Under the pieces are notes generated by a model. That model saw nothing but the letters and a program-made list of their open reading frames with translations. It made no database searches and was not told the DNA's origin. A program made the translations under genes and the position numbers. From an uncultured Dysosmobacter sp. (lineage in GTDB: Bacteria > Bacillota > Clostridia > Oscillospirales > Oscillospiraceae), in NCBI RefSeq assembly GCF_947631165.1, contig NZ_CANRKH010000015.1, forward strand, positions 1 through 64,000: a stretch of DNA of 64,000 bases. The letters run 5' to 3'. Positions 33,001 to 41,620 of this stretch are shown here, piece after piece. Within the stretch, counting starts at the first letter, position 1, and every line of letters starts with the position of its first letter.

Positions 33001-34757
33001 AAAAACTGTGGCCTCATGCGCAGCCCTATACCCTGTGGATCGTGACGGGCGTGGGATGCAGCGCCGCCGAGGCGATCTTTGAGCTGCTGATCCCTCTGGT
33101 GATGAGCGATATCGTGGATATCGGCATCGCCAATGGGGACCAGAATTTTATTTTGAGAAAAGGCCTGCTGATGGTGGTGATGGCGGTGGTTTCCCTGGCC
33201 TTCGGCGTAGGGGCGGCCATCTGCTCCTCTGTGGCTGGCCAGGGCTTCGGCGCCAATCTGCGGAAGGCGGAGTACGACCACATCCAGACCTTTGCCTTTT
33301 CCAACATCGAGCGGTTCTCCACCGCCTCCCTGGTGACCCGGCTGACCAACGATGTGAACAACATGCAGATGACGCTGATGTTCAGCATGCGGCTGCTGGT
33401 GCGGGCGCCGGTGATGCTGGTGAGCGCTCTGGTGCTGTCCGTCCGCATCAGTATGGAACTGAGCGGCGTGTTCCTGGTGGCGATTCCCCTGCTGGCGGTG
33501 GTGGTGAGTGTGATCCTGGTGAAGGCAGGACCCATGTTCCGCTCCCTTCAGGAGCGGACCGACGCGCTGAACCTGGTGGTCCAGGAGGACCTGACCGGCA
33601 TCCGGGTCGTCAAATCCTTCGTGCGCCAAGACCATGAGCAGGAGAAGTTCGCCAAGCGGAACCAGGCGCTGAAGAGCGCCTCGGAGCGGGCCTTCGGCGT
33701 GGTGGTGGTGAACATGCCCATCATGATGCTGATCGTCTACGGCACCATCATCGCCGTCATGTGGTTCGGCGGACAGATGGTCTACGGCGGGACGCTGGAG
33801 GCTGGCAAGCTCATCACATTTTTCACCTACATCACCCAGATCATGATGTCGCTGATGATGGTGTCCATGACCTTCATGATGCTGACCCGGTCTGTGGCCT
33901 GCGCCAAGCGCATCGTGGAGGTGCTGGAAGAGCGGCCTGCCATTGACGACAGCGAGGCGGAGCTGGATGTGAACGATGCGGAATGCGAGCGGCCGGCGGC
34001 GGTGAAGGACGGCTCCATCGACTTTGACCATGTGTCCTTCAAGTACAGTGCCGACAGTCCGGAGTGGGTCCTGCGGGATATCGACCTGCACATCCGCTCC
34101 GGCCAGACAGTGGGCATCCTGGGCGGCACCGGCAGCGGCAAGACCAGCCTGGTGGCCCTGATTCCCCGGCTGTACGAGGCGGACGAGGGTACGGTGTCCG
34201 TGGGAGGCCGTCCCGTGAGAGCCTATACCATGGAGCACCTGCGGGACGCGGTCTCCGTGGTGCTGCAGAAAAATACCTTGTTCTCCGGCACCATCCGGGA
34301 AAATCTGCTGTGGGGCGATCCCAACGCCACGGAGGAGCAGCTGTGGGCCGCCTGCCGCGCCGCCTGCGCCGACGAGTTTTTGGAGCGGATGCCCGACGGA
34401 TTGGACACGGACCTGGGCCAGGGGGGCGTCAACGTCTCCGGCGGCCAGAAGCAGCGGCTGTGCATCGCCCGGGCCATTTTGAAGCGGCCCAAGGTACTGA
34501 TCCTGGACGACTCCACCAGCGCTGTGGATACCGCCACCGACGCGAAGATCCGCAGCGCCTTCGTCAATGAGCTGCGGGACACCACCAAGCTCATCATCAC
34601 CCAGCGGGTCACCTCCGTGATGGACGCGGACCTGATCCTGGTGATGGACGGAGGCCGTGTGGCGGCCCAGGGGACCCACAGCGAATTGATGGAGACCTGT
34701 GAGATCTACCGCGAGGTCTATCACTCCCAGCAGGAAGGGGTTGGTATCGATGGCTGA
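32994..34757 (+). CDS. Heterodimeric ABC exporter subunit with degenerate ATP site
   Basis: 587 residues: six-helix membrane domain (1-330) and nucleotide-binding domain (340-587). Walker A GGTGSGKTS near residue 375, signature NVSGGQKQR and Walker B LILDDSTSAVD, where the catalytic Glu is Asp; the switch His is replaced by Gln (IITQRVTSV). These changes are typical of the non-catalytic half of LmrCD/BmrCD-type exporters. It pairs with the next gene, which has the consensus residues. Confidence 0.92.
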   Translation: MLKKLWPHAQPYTLWIVTGVGCSAAEAIFELLIPLVMSDIVDIGIANGDQNFILRKGLLMVVMAVVSLAFGVGAAICSSVAGQGFGANLRKAEYDHIQTFAFSNIERFSTASLVTRLTNDVNNMQMTLMFSMRLLVRAPVMLVSALVLSVRISMELSGVFLVAIPLLAVVVSVILVKAGPMFRSLQERTDALNLVVQEDLTGIRVVKSFVRQDHEQEKFAKRNQALKSASERAFGVVVVNMPIMMLIVYGTIIAVMWFGGQMVYGGTLEAGKLITFFTYITQIMMSLMMVSMTFMMLTRSVACAKRIVEVLEERPAIDDSEAELDVNDAECERPAAVKDGSIDFDHVSFKYSADSPEWVLRDIDLHIRSGQTVGILGGTGSGKTSLVALIPRLYEADEGTVSVGGRPVRAYTMEHLRDAVSVVLQKNTLFSGTIRENLLWGDPNATEEQLWAACRAACADEFLERMPDGLDTDLGQGGVNVSGGQKQRLCIARAILKRPKVLILDDSTSAVDTATDAKIRSAFVNELRDTTKLIITQRVTSVMDADLILVMDGGRVAAQGTHSELMETCEIYREVYHSQQEGVGIDG

Positions 34758-36639
34758 GAACAGAAACGCGCACCCCGGCCGGCCGGGACACGGCCCCAAG
34801 GGCGGCTTCCGCAAGCCCAAGGACATGTGGGGAACACTGCGGAAGCTGATGGCCTATCTGGGCCGGTATAAAGCCTACTTGGCGGTGGTGGTGGCGCTGC
34901 TGGTGATCTCCTCCGCCTGCACTGTGGGCGGGTCCTATATCATCTCTCCCCTCATCGACGACTATATTCTGCCCGGCGATTTTCCGGGGCTGGCGCGGAT
35001 GCTGGGGGTCATGGCGGCGGTGTATATCACCGGCGCGGCCTGCTCCTTCGGCTATGCCCGCATCATGGTCCATGTGTCTCAGAACACGGTGGCAAGGATC
35101 CGGGAGGACCTGTTTGCCCGGATGCAGAAGCTGCCCCTGCAATACTTTGACACCCACACCCACGGCGAACTGATGAGCCGGTATACCAACGACATCGAAA
35201 CGGTGTCCGAGGCGCTGAACAACAGCTTCGGCAGCCTGGTGTCCTGTGCGCTGAACTTCACCGGCACTATCATTATGATGCTGGTGCTCAGCCCGTCGCT
35301 GACCCTCATCACCTTCGCCATGCTGGCGGTGATGCTCTGGGTCGTCAAGACCATCGGGGGCCGCAGCCGCCGCTACTTCGCTGCGCAGCAGAAGGCCGTG
35401 GGCGAGGTGAACGGCTATATCGAGGAGATGATCGAGGGGCAGAAGGTCATCAAGGTATTCAACCACGAGCACGCCGCCATGGCGGGCTTCGCGGAGCGGA
35501 ACGAGACCTACCGCCAGGCAGGGACCCGCGCCCAGATCTACGCCGGCATGATGATGCCGGTGATGGGCAACCTCAGCTACGTCAATTACGCTATCACCTG
35601 CTGCGTGGGAGCGATCCTGGCTGTGGGCGGCGGAGGCTTCGATCTGGGAGACCTGGCGGCATTTCTGCTGTATGCCAAGCAGGTGAGCCAGCCTATCACA
35701 CAGATCTCCCAGCAGATGAATACCATCCTCTCCGCCGTGGCTGGTGCGGAGCGCATCTTTGAGGTGATGGAGGTCCAGCCGGAGACCGACGAGGGCCAGG
35801 TGGCTCTGGTCCGGGTCACGGAGGACCGGGCGGGCCGTCTGACAGAGGCCGGATTCGACACCGGCTCCTGGGCCTGGAAGCATCCGGATGGCACGCTGAC
35901 GCCTCTGCGGGGAGACGTGCGGTTCGACCATGTGGTGTTCGGCTACGATGAGCGGAAGGTCATTCTTCACGATATCTCCCTGTTTGCAAAGCCCGGGCAG
36001 AAGATCGCCTTTGTCGGCTCCACCGGCGCGGGCAAGACCACTATCACCAGCCTCATCAACCGGTTCTACGAGATCCAGAGCGGCACCATTACCTACGACG
36101 GCATCGACGTGCGGGACATCGAGAAGGACTCTTTGCGCCGCTCCCTCGGCGTGGTGCTGCAGGACACCCACCTGTTCACCGGCACCGTGGCGGACAATAT
36201 CCGCTACGGCCGTCTGGACGCCTCCGACGAGGAGGTGGAGGCCGCCGCCCGGCTGGCGGGGGCGGACACCTTCATCCGGCACTTGCCCCGTGGCTATGCC
36301 ACTGTGCTCTCTGGCGACGGCGGCAGCCTGAGCCAGGGGGAGCGGCAGCTGCTGAACATTGCCCGGGCGGCCTGCGCCAATCCGCCGGTGCTGATCCTGG
36401 ACGAGGCCACCAGCTCCATCGATACCCGCACCGAAAAGCTCATCGAAAAGGGCATGGACCGGCTGATGGCGGGGAGGACCGTGTTCGTCATTGCCCACCG
36501 GCTGTCCACCGTCCGCAACGCCAAGGCCATCATGGTGCTGGAGCAGGGCGAGATCATCGAGCGGGGCGACCACGACGACCTGCTGGAGCAGCGGGGGCGG
36601 TATTACCAGCTGTACACAGGCCGGGCGGAGCTTGACTGA
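34750..36639 (+). CDS. Heterodimeric ABC exporter subunit with consensus ATP site
   Basis: 629 residues from ATG 34750, overlapping the partner gene by 8 bases. A basic, Gly/Pro-rich N-terminal extension (about 35 residues) precedes the six-helix domain; Walker A GSTGAGKTT near residue 423, signature SLSQGERQL, Walker B LILDEATSSID with catalytic Glu, and VIAHRLSTV with switch His. Together with the upstream subunit it forms a probable multidrug or lipid exporter controlled by MarR. Confidence 0.92.
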   Translation: MAENRNAHPGRPGHGPKGGFRKPKDMWGTLRKLMAYLGRYKAYLAVVVALLVISSACTVGGSYIISPLIDDYILPGDFPGLARMLGVMAAVYITGAACSFGYARIMVHVSQNTVARIREDLFARMQKLPLQYFDTHTHGELMSRYTNDIETVSEALNNSFGSLVSCALNFTGTIIMMLVLSPSLTLITFAMLAVMLWVVKTIGGRSRRYFAAQQKAVGEVNGYIEEMIEGQKVIKVFNHEHAAMAGFAERNETYRQAGTRAQIYAGMMMPVMGNLSYVNYAITCCVGAILAVGGGGFDLGDLAAFLLYAKQVSQPITQISQQMNTILSAVAGAERIFEVMEVQPETDEGQVALVRVTEDRAGRLTEAGFDTGSWAWKHPDGTLTPLRGDVRFDHVVFGYDERKVILHDISLFAKPGQKIAFVGSTGAGKTTITSLINRFYEIQSGTITYDGIDVRDIEKDSLRRSLGVVLQDTHLFTGTVADNIRYGRLDASDEEVEAAARLAGADTFIRHLPRGYATVLSGDGGSLSQGERQLLNIARAACANPPVLILDEATSSIDTRTEKLIEKGMDRLMAGRTVFVIAHRLSTVRNAKAIMVLEQGEIIERGDHDDLLEQRGRYYQLYTGRAELD

Positions 36640-36745
36640 GAAGGCGGGAACGCACTGTCAGCGTTTTTCCGAATGGCAGGCCATGTCCATCTGGCCTGCC
36701 GCCGGCCCTGTGTTCCGGCAGGGCGGCCGGATCGGCGAAAAAACA

Positions 36746-36996
36746 GCCGTCCGGGCATTTGCCCGGACGGCTCAGCATGTCAAAAAGTCTCATGGAGTTC
36801 GCGCCTACAGGCGCGAAAAAAGTTGGATTGATGTTTCCCGGCGACATGTGCGTCGGGAAACATACCTCTCGGCCCGCAAGTGTGCGAGTTGGCTGCGGCC
36901 AACGAGTGCGCGCGGCGGGCTGTGGTCTTTTGCCGGAAAGCCCCGCAGGGACTCTCCGGCAGTTTTAGCCGTCCGGGCATTTGCCCAGACGGCCGT
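36746..36996. repeat. Structured intergenic element bounded by two copies of one hairpin
   Basis: GCCGTCCGGGCATTTGCCC(G/A)GACGGC occurs at about 36747-36773 and again at 36968-36994. Between them are further hairpins: GCGCC/GGCGC, GTTTCCC/GGGAAAC and CCGGA/TCCGG. No gene is supported between the ABC exporter and the MATE gene, which converge here; the boundary hairpins may act as terminators. Confidence 0.6.
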
Positions 36997-36998
36997 TT

Positions 36999-38363
36999 CT
37001 ATGCCAGATGCTCCTGCCGCAGGCGGCGGGAGGTCCTGACGAAGTACAGGACCTCCGCAGCACCGGTGATGGTCCAGGAGAAGATGTACAGAAGATACAG
37101 CGACGGCACTGTGCGGAAGTGGGCGAACACGGTGCAGACCCACACGACCCGGAACACACAGGAGCCTAAGATGACCAGCACCATGGGGACCAGGCTTTTG
37201 CCCAGACCCCGGGAGGCGGCGATGGAATTGTCCATAAAGGCGGAGAAACCGTAGGAGAGGCCCATGATGGTCAGCCGGGCCATGCCGGCCTCCACCACCT
37301 CCGGCTCCCGGGTAAAGAGGGAGAGGAACTGGGGACCGAAAGCCAGCAGAAGAAGGCCCAGCGTCAGGCCTGCGCCGAAGGCGTAGACAGTGCAGAGCAG
37401 GTAGCTGCGGCGGATGCGGTCCCACCGCCCGGCGCCGAAGTTTTGGCCGATAAAGCTGCTGCAGGCGGTGTAGACGGCGGCCATGACGTCATAGATGAGG
37501 CCGTCAGCGTTGGCGGCTGCGGAGTTGCCCTCCACCATAGTGGCGGAGAAGGAGTTGACACCCATCTGGATGAACAGATTGGCCAAGGCGAAGATGCCGT
37601 GCTGAAAGGCAGAGGGGATGCCCAGGGCCAGGATGGTCTGGCTGCGGCTTTTGTACAGCCGGAGGGCCGAAAGGCGGAGACCGTGGCCTTCCCGGCAGCG
37701 AAAGAGGGCGATGGTCATCAGCGCGGCGGAGATATATTGGGAAATGACGCTGGCTGCCGCCACGCCCGCCACGTCCATCCCGCAGACGATGACGAAGAAC
37801 AGGTTCAGCGCGATATTCACCGCTCCGGCGATGGAGAGGTAGCACAGGGGACGCCGGGTGTCGCCCACAGCGCTGAACACCGCGTTGCCGAAATTATAGA
37901 TCCCCAGGGCGGGCATCCCCAGAAAATAGATGCGGAGATACAGCGCTGCGCCGTCGATCAGCTCCTCCTTGGTGCGGAGCAGGGACAGGATGTCCCGGGC
38001 GAACACCGTGCCTACCAGCAAAAGCAGCAGCCCTGCCAGGGTGCACAGGATAGCGGCGGAGTGGACCGTTTCCGACAGCTCCTTTTTGCTGCGGGCACCG
38101 AAGTGGAGGGCCGTCAGCACGTTGACGCCGCTGGACAGGCCGATGAGCAGCCCGGTGAACAGAGAAACCAAAATGGTGGTGGAGCCTACGGAGCCAAGGG
38201 CCAGCGGTCCGGCGAACTGGCCCACCACCGCCACATCCGCCATGTTGAAGAGGACCTGAAGAACATTGGAGAGGATCAGGGGAACGCTGAAGAAAAAGAT
38301 CTGCTTTGCCAGAGGACCCTGGGTCAGGTCCTGGGACGCGGAACGCCGCGCGGCTGTTTTCAT
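36999..38363 (-). CDS. MATE-family efflux transporter
   Basis: 454 residues with 12 hydrophobic segments. N-terminal LILSNVLQVLFNMADVAVVGQF and the pseudo-repeat around residue 240-260 (SAFQHGIFALANLFIQMGVNSF) are typical of the DinF/NorM-type MatE fold. Cation-coupled drug or metabolite export is expected; substrate unknown. Monocistronic. Confidence 0.93.
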   Translation of the reverse strand: MKTAARRSASQDLTQGPLAKQIFFFSVPLILSNVLQVLFNMADVAVVGQFAGPLALGSVGSTTILVSLFTGLLIGLSSGVNVLTALHFGARSKKELSETVHSAAILCTLAGLLLLLVGTVFARDILSLLRTKEELIDGAALYLRIYFLGMPALGIYNFGNAVFSAVGDTRRPLCYLSIAGAVNIALNLFFVIVCGMDVAGVAAASVISQYISAALMTIALFRCREGHGLRLSALRLYKSRSQTILALGIPSAFQHGIFALANLFIQMGVNSFSATMVEGNSAAANADGLIYDVMAAVYTACSSFIGQNFGAGRWDRIRRSYLLCTVYAFGAGLTLGLLLLAFGPQFLSLFTREPEVVEAGMARLTIMGLSYGFSAFMDNSIAASRGLGKSLVPMVLVILGSCVFRVVWVCTVFAHFRTVPSLYLLYIFSWTITGAAEVLYFVRTSRRLRQEHLA

Positions 38364-38579
38364 GAGAACGCCTCCTATCGTGCGCTGACCACTCTACCAC
38401 ACCGGGGGGCGGGACTCAATAGCTGTTTTCAACAATTTTCCCGTCCAAAATTGCTGGCCCATGGGTTCCGGCCCCGCAGAGGGACGGCTCTCCGTCCTGC
38501 CCCGGCGGATTTTCCGGAGCGTTCCCCGGCGCTTTCTGCCGTTTCGGCGGAGGAATATGGGAAACTGCGGGATTGCCCC

Positions 38580-38608
38580 TTGCGGACCCATAGAAATCAT
38601 GATAAAAT
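38580..38608 (+). promoter_or_regulatory. Promoter of the HAD phosphatase gene
   Basis: TTGCGG, 17-base spacer, TAAAAT, 25 bases before the start codon. Confidence 0.6.
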
Positions 38609-38633
38609 CTCTCCGGAAAAGGAGAGATGTGTT

Positions 38634-39290
38634 ATGTATCATTACATCTTTTTCGACTTGGACGGGACGCTGACGGATTCCAAAGAGGGCATCCTCAACA
38701 GCCTGCGCTACGCGTTTGACAAAATGGGAAGGCCCGCGCCGGCGGAGGCGACGCTGCTGAATTTCATCGGCCCGCCGCTGCAGGATTCCTTTGTCCGGTT
38801 CTGCGGCTTTTCTCCGGCGGAGGCGGCGGAGGGCATCCGGCTGTTCCGGGAGCGGTATGTCCCCATCGGCAAATTCGAGAACCAGCCCGCGCCGGGCATG
38901 GCGGAGCTGTGCGGCCGCCTGCGGGACCGGGGCTATGTGCTGGCGCTGTCCTCCAGTAAGCCGGAGGAGTTGTGTGTGCCGATCTGTGATAAATTCGGCT
39001 TTGCCCCCGCTATGGAGACCATTGTGGGCAGTCCGCCGGTGGCGGACTGGGAGAAGGCGGACGTGATCCGGGAGACGATGCGCCGCCTGGACCTGACGGA
39101 TGCGGACAAGCCCGCCATCCTGATGGTGGGGGACCGGAAGTTCGATGTGCTGGGGGCCAGGAACTGCGGCATCGACTGCGTGGGCGTGGAGTTCTTCGGC
39201 TATGCTGCCCCCGGCGAGCTGGCGGAGGCCGGCGCCGTGGCGGTGGTCCGGACCGCCGGGGAGCTGGAGGAGTTCATCTTGAACCACTGA
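38634..39290 (+). CDS. HAD-family hydrolase, phosphoglycolate phosphatase-like
   Basis: 218 residues. Canonical motif I FFDLDGTLTDS (DxD intact), motif II LALSSSKPEE, motif III Lys in WEKADVI and motif IV MVGDRKFDVLGARNCG. Cap of subfamily I type at residues 15-80 (GPPLQDSF as in Gph/PpaX relatives). ATG 38634 follows AAAAGGAGAG; the track's longer ORF is a read-through of the antisense of the MATE gene. The last codons overlap a short dispersed repeat (CCACTGAGGGTA). Confidence 0.9.
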   Translation: MYHYIFFDLDGTLTDSKEGILNSLRYAFDKMGRPAPAEATLLNFIGPPLQDSFVRFCGFSPAEAAEGIRLFRERYVPIGKFENQPAPGMAELCGRLRDRGYVLALSSSKPEELCVPICDKFGFAPAMETIVGSPPVADWEKADVIRETMRRLDLTDADKPAILMVGDRKFDVLGARNCGIDCVGVEFFGYAAPGELAEAGAVAVVRTAGELEEFILNH

Positions 39291-39294
39291 GGGT
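39282..39294. repeat. Single copy of the CCACTGAGGGTA element end
   Basis: AACCACTGAGGGTA overlaps the stop codon of the HAD gene and matches the right end of the 22942-23213 element, ending in TA. Confidence 0.45.
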
Positions 39295-39297
39295 ATC

Positions 39298-39331
39298 AAA
39301 AAAGAACGTCCCTGGGGGACGTCCTTTTTTT
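39298..39331. terminator. Bidirectional terminator
   Basis: AAAAAAGAACGTCC / GGACGTCCTTTTTT with a 5-base loop lies between the convergent HAD and protease genes. Confidence 0.85.
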
Positions 39332-39338
39332 GTGCTTA

Positions 39339-40640
39339 TCATTTCTGGGCACTCTCGTCATTCTTGACAGCTTCCGTCTTTGCTACCTCCGCCAGCGTCT
39401 GGCCCTGAATGGTAAGGTCGGCCTCCATCACCGGGTCCACCGGCACTGCCAGATACATATTGTTGCCATAGGTATAGGCGCCGGTGGTGACGGCCACCAC
39501 CTGGCCGTAGACGTTCAGCAGGGCGCCGCCGCTGCTGCCTTTGGAGATGTCGGCGGTGTTCATGATACAGGGGAGAGCGTAGCTGTCCACCTTCCGGTCC
39601 GTGGCGCTGATGATGCCGGAGCTGACCGCCAGACCCAGGCCCAGGGGATTGCCCAGGGTATAGACCGTGTCGCCGCGGCGGGCGTCGGCTACGCCCACCA
39701 GGTCCAGGAAGGCAAAGGCGGAGGTGGTCTTGTTGGCGGTGGAGGTCCGGGAGACCCGGAGCACGGCGATGTCGATGTCCGGATCGTAGCAGATGACCCG
39801 CTCCACCGGATAGGTCTCGCCGGTGACCAGGGTCACGGTGGCCAGGATGGCGTCCTCAATAGAGTGGTAGTTGGTGACGGCCAGACCGTCGGCGGAGATG
39901 AAGAAGCCGCTGGCGTTGGCGGACGGATCTCCCTTGTCGGCCTGCTCCTGTTTTTCATATGTATCCAGGCAGAACACGGCGGCCATGAGGCGGTCCGCCG
40001 CCTGCCGGGCCGTCAGCGTCTCGGACAGCAGCCCCAGGGCGTTGGCCGCAGCCCTGACAGAAGCGCTCTGACCGGCCAGATGGGCCGCAATGGAGCCGGT
40101 GCCGTCTTTTCGGGGGAAGGTGAGGGCATCCCGGGCGATCTCATAGAGCTGGCCGTGGGTCAGGGGACCGTCGTAGCCTCGGGCCGTCAGGCCCAGGCGC
40201 TGGGCAAAGGCCGCGGCGTCAGACACAGTGAAGTCACCGTTCTTGTCACTGTAGCCCAGCATCCGCAGCAGCATGGCGCACCAGGCGTTGGCGGTGACGG
40301 CGCCGTTGGGGCTGAACCGGGTCAGGGAAGTGCCGGAGACCCAGCCTTGGTGGGCGGCATAGGTGACGGCGGTGGCGGCCCAGGCGGGAACGTCTGTAAA
40401 GCCGGAGATCCACAGGTCCTTGGCGGCGGCTTGCTCCGCACCTGCCAGACGAACCAGCAGCACGGCGGCCTGGGCGCGGGCCGCGGGCTTGTCCAAATCA
40501 TAATTTCCAGCATCGATCAACCCCAGAGCGGCCAGGGTGTCCGCTGCCCGCAAAGTTTCGCCCTCCAGGGCCGCGGCGGCGGGAACAGCACCCAGCAGCA
40601 ATGTCAGGGCGCAGAAGAACGCAAAGATTCGCTTTTTCAT
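39339..40640 (-). CDS. Secreted S1C trypsin-like serine protease with SLH-like N-terminal region
   Basis: 433 residues. Signal peptide KKRIFAFFCALTLLLGAVPAAAA; residues about 30-220 contain S-layer-homology-like stretches (FTDVPAWAATAVTYAAHQGWVSG, RFSPNGAVTANAW), expected to bind cell-wall polymers. The protease domain holds the triad His in VTNYHSIEDA, Asp in DIDIAVLRV and Ser in ISKGSSGGALLN. No PDZ domain is apparent, unlike HtrA. ATG 40640 is used because GGAGG is 7 bases upstream. Cell-surface protease. Confidence 0.88.
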   Translation of the reverse strand: MKKRIFAFFCALTLLLGAVPAAAALEGETLRAADTLAALGLIDAGNYDLDKPAARAQAAVLLVRLAGAEQAAAKDLWISGFTDVPAWAATAVTYAAHQGWVSGTSLTRFSPNGAVTANAWCAMLLRMLGYSDKNGDFTVSDAAAFAQRLGLTARGYDGPLTHGQLYEIARDALTFPRKDGTGSIAAHLAGQSASVRAAANALGLLSETLTARQAADRLMAAVFCLDTYEKQEQADKGDPSANASGFFISADGLAVTNYHSIEDAILATVTLVTGETYPVERVICYDPDIDIAVLRVSRTSTANKTTSAFAFLDLVGVADARRGDTVYTLGNPLGLGLAVSSGIISATDRKVDSYALPCIMNTADISKGSSGGALLNVYGQVVAVTTGAYTYGNNMYLAVPVDPVMEADLTIQGQTLAEVAKTEAVKNDESAQK

Positions 40641-40672
40641 GAGCATGCCTCCGAAATCTTGAATTGAAATCA

Positions 40673-40687
40673 TTGTCCACTGAGGGT
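40673..40687. repeat. Single copy of the TGTCCACTGAGGGTA element end
   Basis: TTGTCCACTGAGGGTA is identical over 15 bases to the right end of the 22942-23213 element, again ending in TA. It lies in the upstream region of the protease gene. Confidence 0.55.
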
Positions 40688-40782
40688 AATGTACTGCGGG
40701 TATTGTAGCACCTGAGCGGGAGATTGGCAAGGGCAGCCTTCCGCATGGATGCGGACATAGCCGCAGCGGCAGGGGCGGCGGT

Positions 40783-40819
40783 AAAAAAAATCGGGCTGTC
40801 CGCCGTTGGACAGCCCGAT
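40783..40819 (-). terminator. Intrinsic terminator (minus strand) with no ORF in front
   Basis: Minus-strand TCGGGCTGTCC / GGACAGCCCGA stem followed by TTTTTTTTA. Upstream of it on that strand is about 310 bases of structured sequence without a supported ORF, then the DIP1984-like gene. Confidence 0.85.
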
Positions 40820-41100
40820 ATAGTCAACACACTTGAAAATCAGCAAAAGCAGATTTTCAACCAGCGGTAATAACCGCTGAACGGGCAAAGCACGTGTGTG
40901 TCGACTATAGACCGGAAGTGATCGGAGGCTTGAAGAAATTCCCCGTTCCCACCCTCGCGGCCGCAGTCAATGTCTGGTGATAACGATGCTCTGTTACGGT
41001 GCCTGTGTACGCGGTCGGAGCATAACGATGCTTGGGGGATCGAACCCCGCGCCTGCTCTTCGGCGCGACCCAATTGCGACTTGCGCTGTCGCCGCGTGAC
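40819..41100 (-). ncRNA. Candidate structured RNA or palindromic element
   Basis: Bases 40819-40909 can fold as a three-way junction: outer stem TATAGTCAACACAC / GTGTGTGTCGACTATA, hairpin TTGAAAATC/GATTTTCAA and hairpin CAGCGGT/ACCGCTG. It is followed on the minus strand by a strong terminator. Farther up, GCATCGTTAT is repeated (about 40980 and 41020) and GGGGTTCGATCCCC resembles a tRNA T-arm but no full tRNA can be folded by eye. It could be a small RNA, the trailer of the upstream gene, or a small TA-ended palindromic element. Confidence 0.35.
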
Positions 41101-41131
41101 ATTCACCCTGCTTCCGCTACCAGCGCGTGCG

Positions 41132-41587
41132 CTACTCGATCAGGTCAGTGTTCCAGTTGCACGCTTGCAGCTTGTTGTCCAGCAGGCGCAGCTCCTTGGA
41201 CATTGCGTCGATCTCCGCCTGCCACTTCCCCACGGCGATGGCCGGCTTTATTTTGATCTCTGTGCCTCTCGCCCGGTAGGAGGTCTGGCTGGCGGTATAG
41301 GCGATCTCCTTGTAAGCGCTGAGCTTCAGGGAAAGGGCGTCTTTTTCCGCGATCAGCTCCGTCAGCGTCTGCCCGCCGATCTTGGTCTCGCAGTTTGTCA
41401 GGTTGATGCGGGAGATCAGGTAAGCCAGCCGCTGGATAGAATCGTCCAATTCCCGCTTCAGCCGTTCGGGTTTCTCCGCGGTCTGTTCGCCCTCCTGCAC
41501 CAGTACGTTGTTGTTCAGACGGCTTTTCAGCTGCTCGATGTTCCGGTTGATGTCCGCCCGCTCCTGAAGCGCCTCGGCAAGTTTCAT
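41132..41587 (-). CDS. DIP1984-family protein
   Basis: 151 residues, largely helical with likely coiled coil at both ends (LAEALQERADINRNIEQLKSRL; KWQAEIDAMSKELRLLDNKLQ). The central KIGGQTLTELIAEKDALSLKL and C-terminal LDNKLQACNWNTDLIE are the typical DIP1984 ending. Function unknown; often found in accessory regions. It starts 33 bases after the DUF4304 gene and probably shares its promoter. Confidence 0.85.
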   Translation of the reverse strand: MKLAEALQERADINRNIEQLKSRLNNNVLVQEGEQTAEKPERLKRELDDSIQRLAYLISRINLTNCETKIGGQTLTELIAEKDALSLKLSAYKEIAYTASQTSYRARGTEIKIKPAIAVGKWQAEIDAMSKELRLLDNKLQACNWNTDLIE

Positions 41588-41620
41588 GGTATGCTCCTCC
41601 GATCTCTTTACAAATTCTGT

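Noticed and set aside
37443-39290. 615-residue plus-strand ORF
   Set aside because: Its first part is antisense to the MATE gene; the real HAD gene begins at 38634 with its own promoter and ribosome site.
41030-41060. T-arm-like GGGGTTCGATCCCC on the minus strand
   Set aside because: No acceptor, anticodon or D stem could be matched around it, so it is not called a tRNA.
40840-41106. 88-residue minus-strand ORF MNVTRRQRKS...
   Set aside because: No ribosome site, no domain, and it runs through the three-way-junction sequence; more likely a structured non-coding region.
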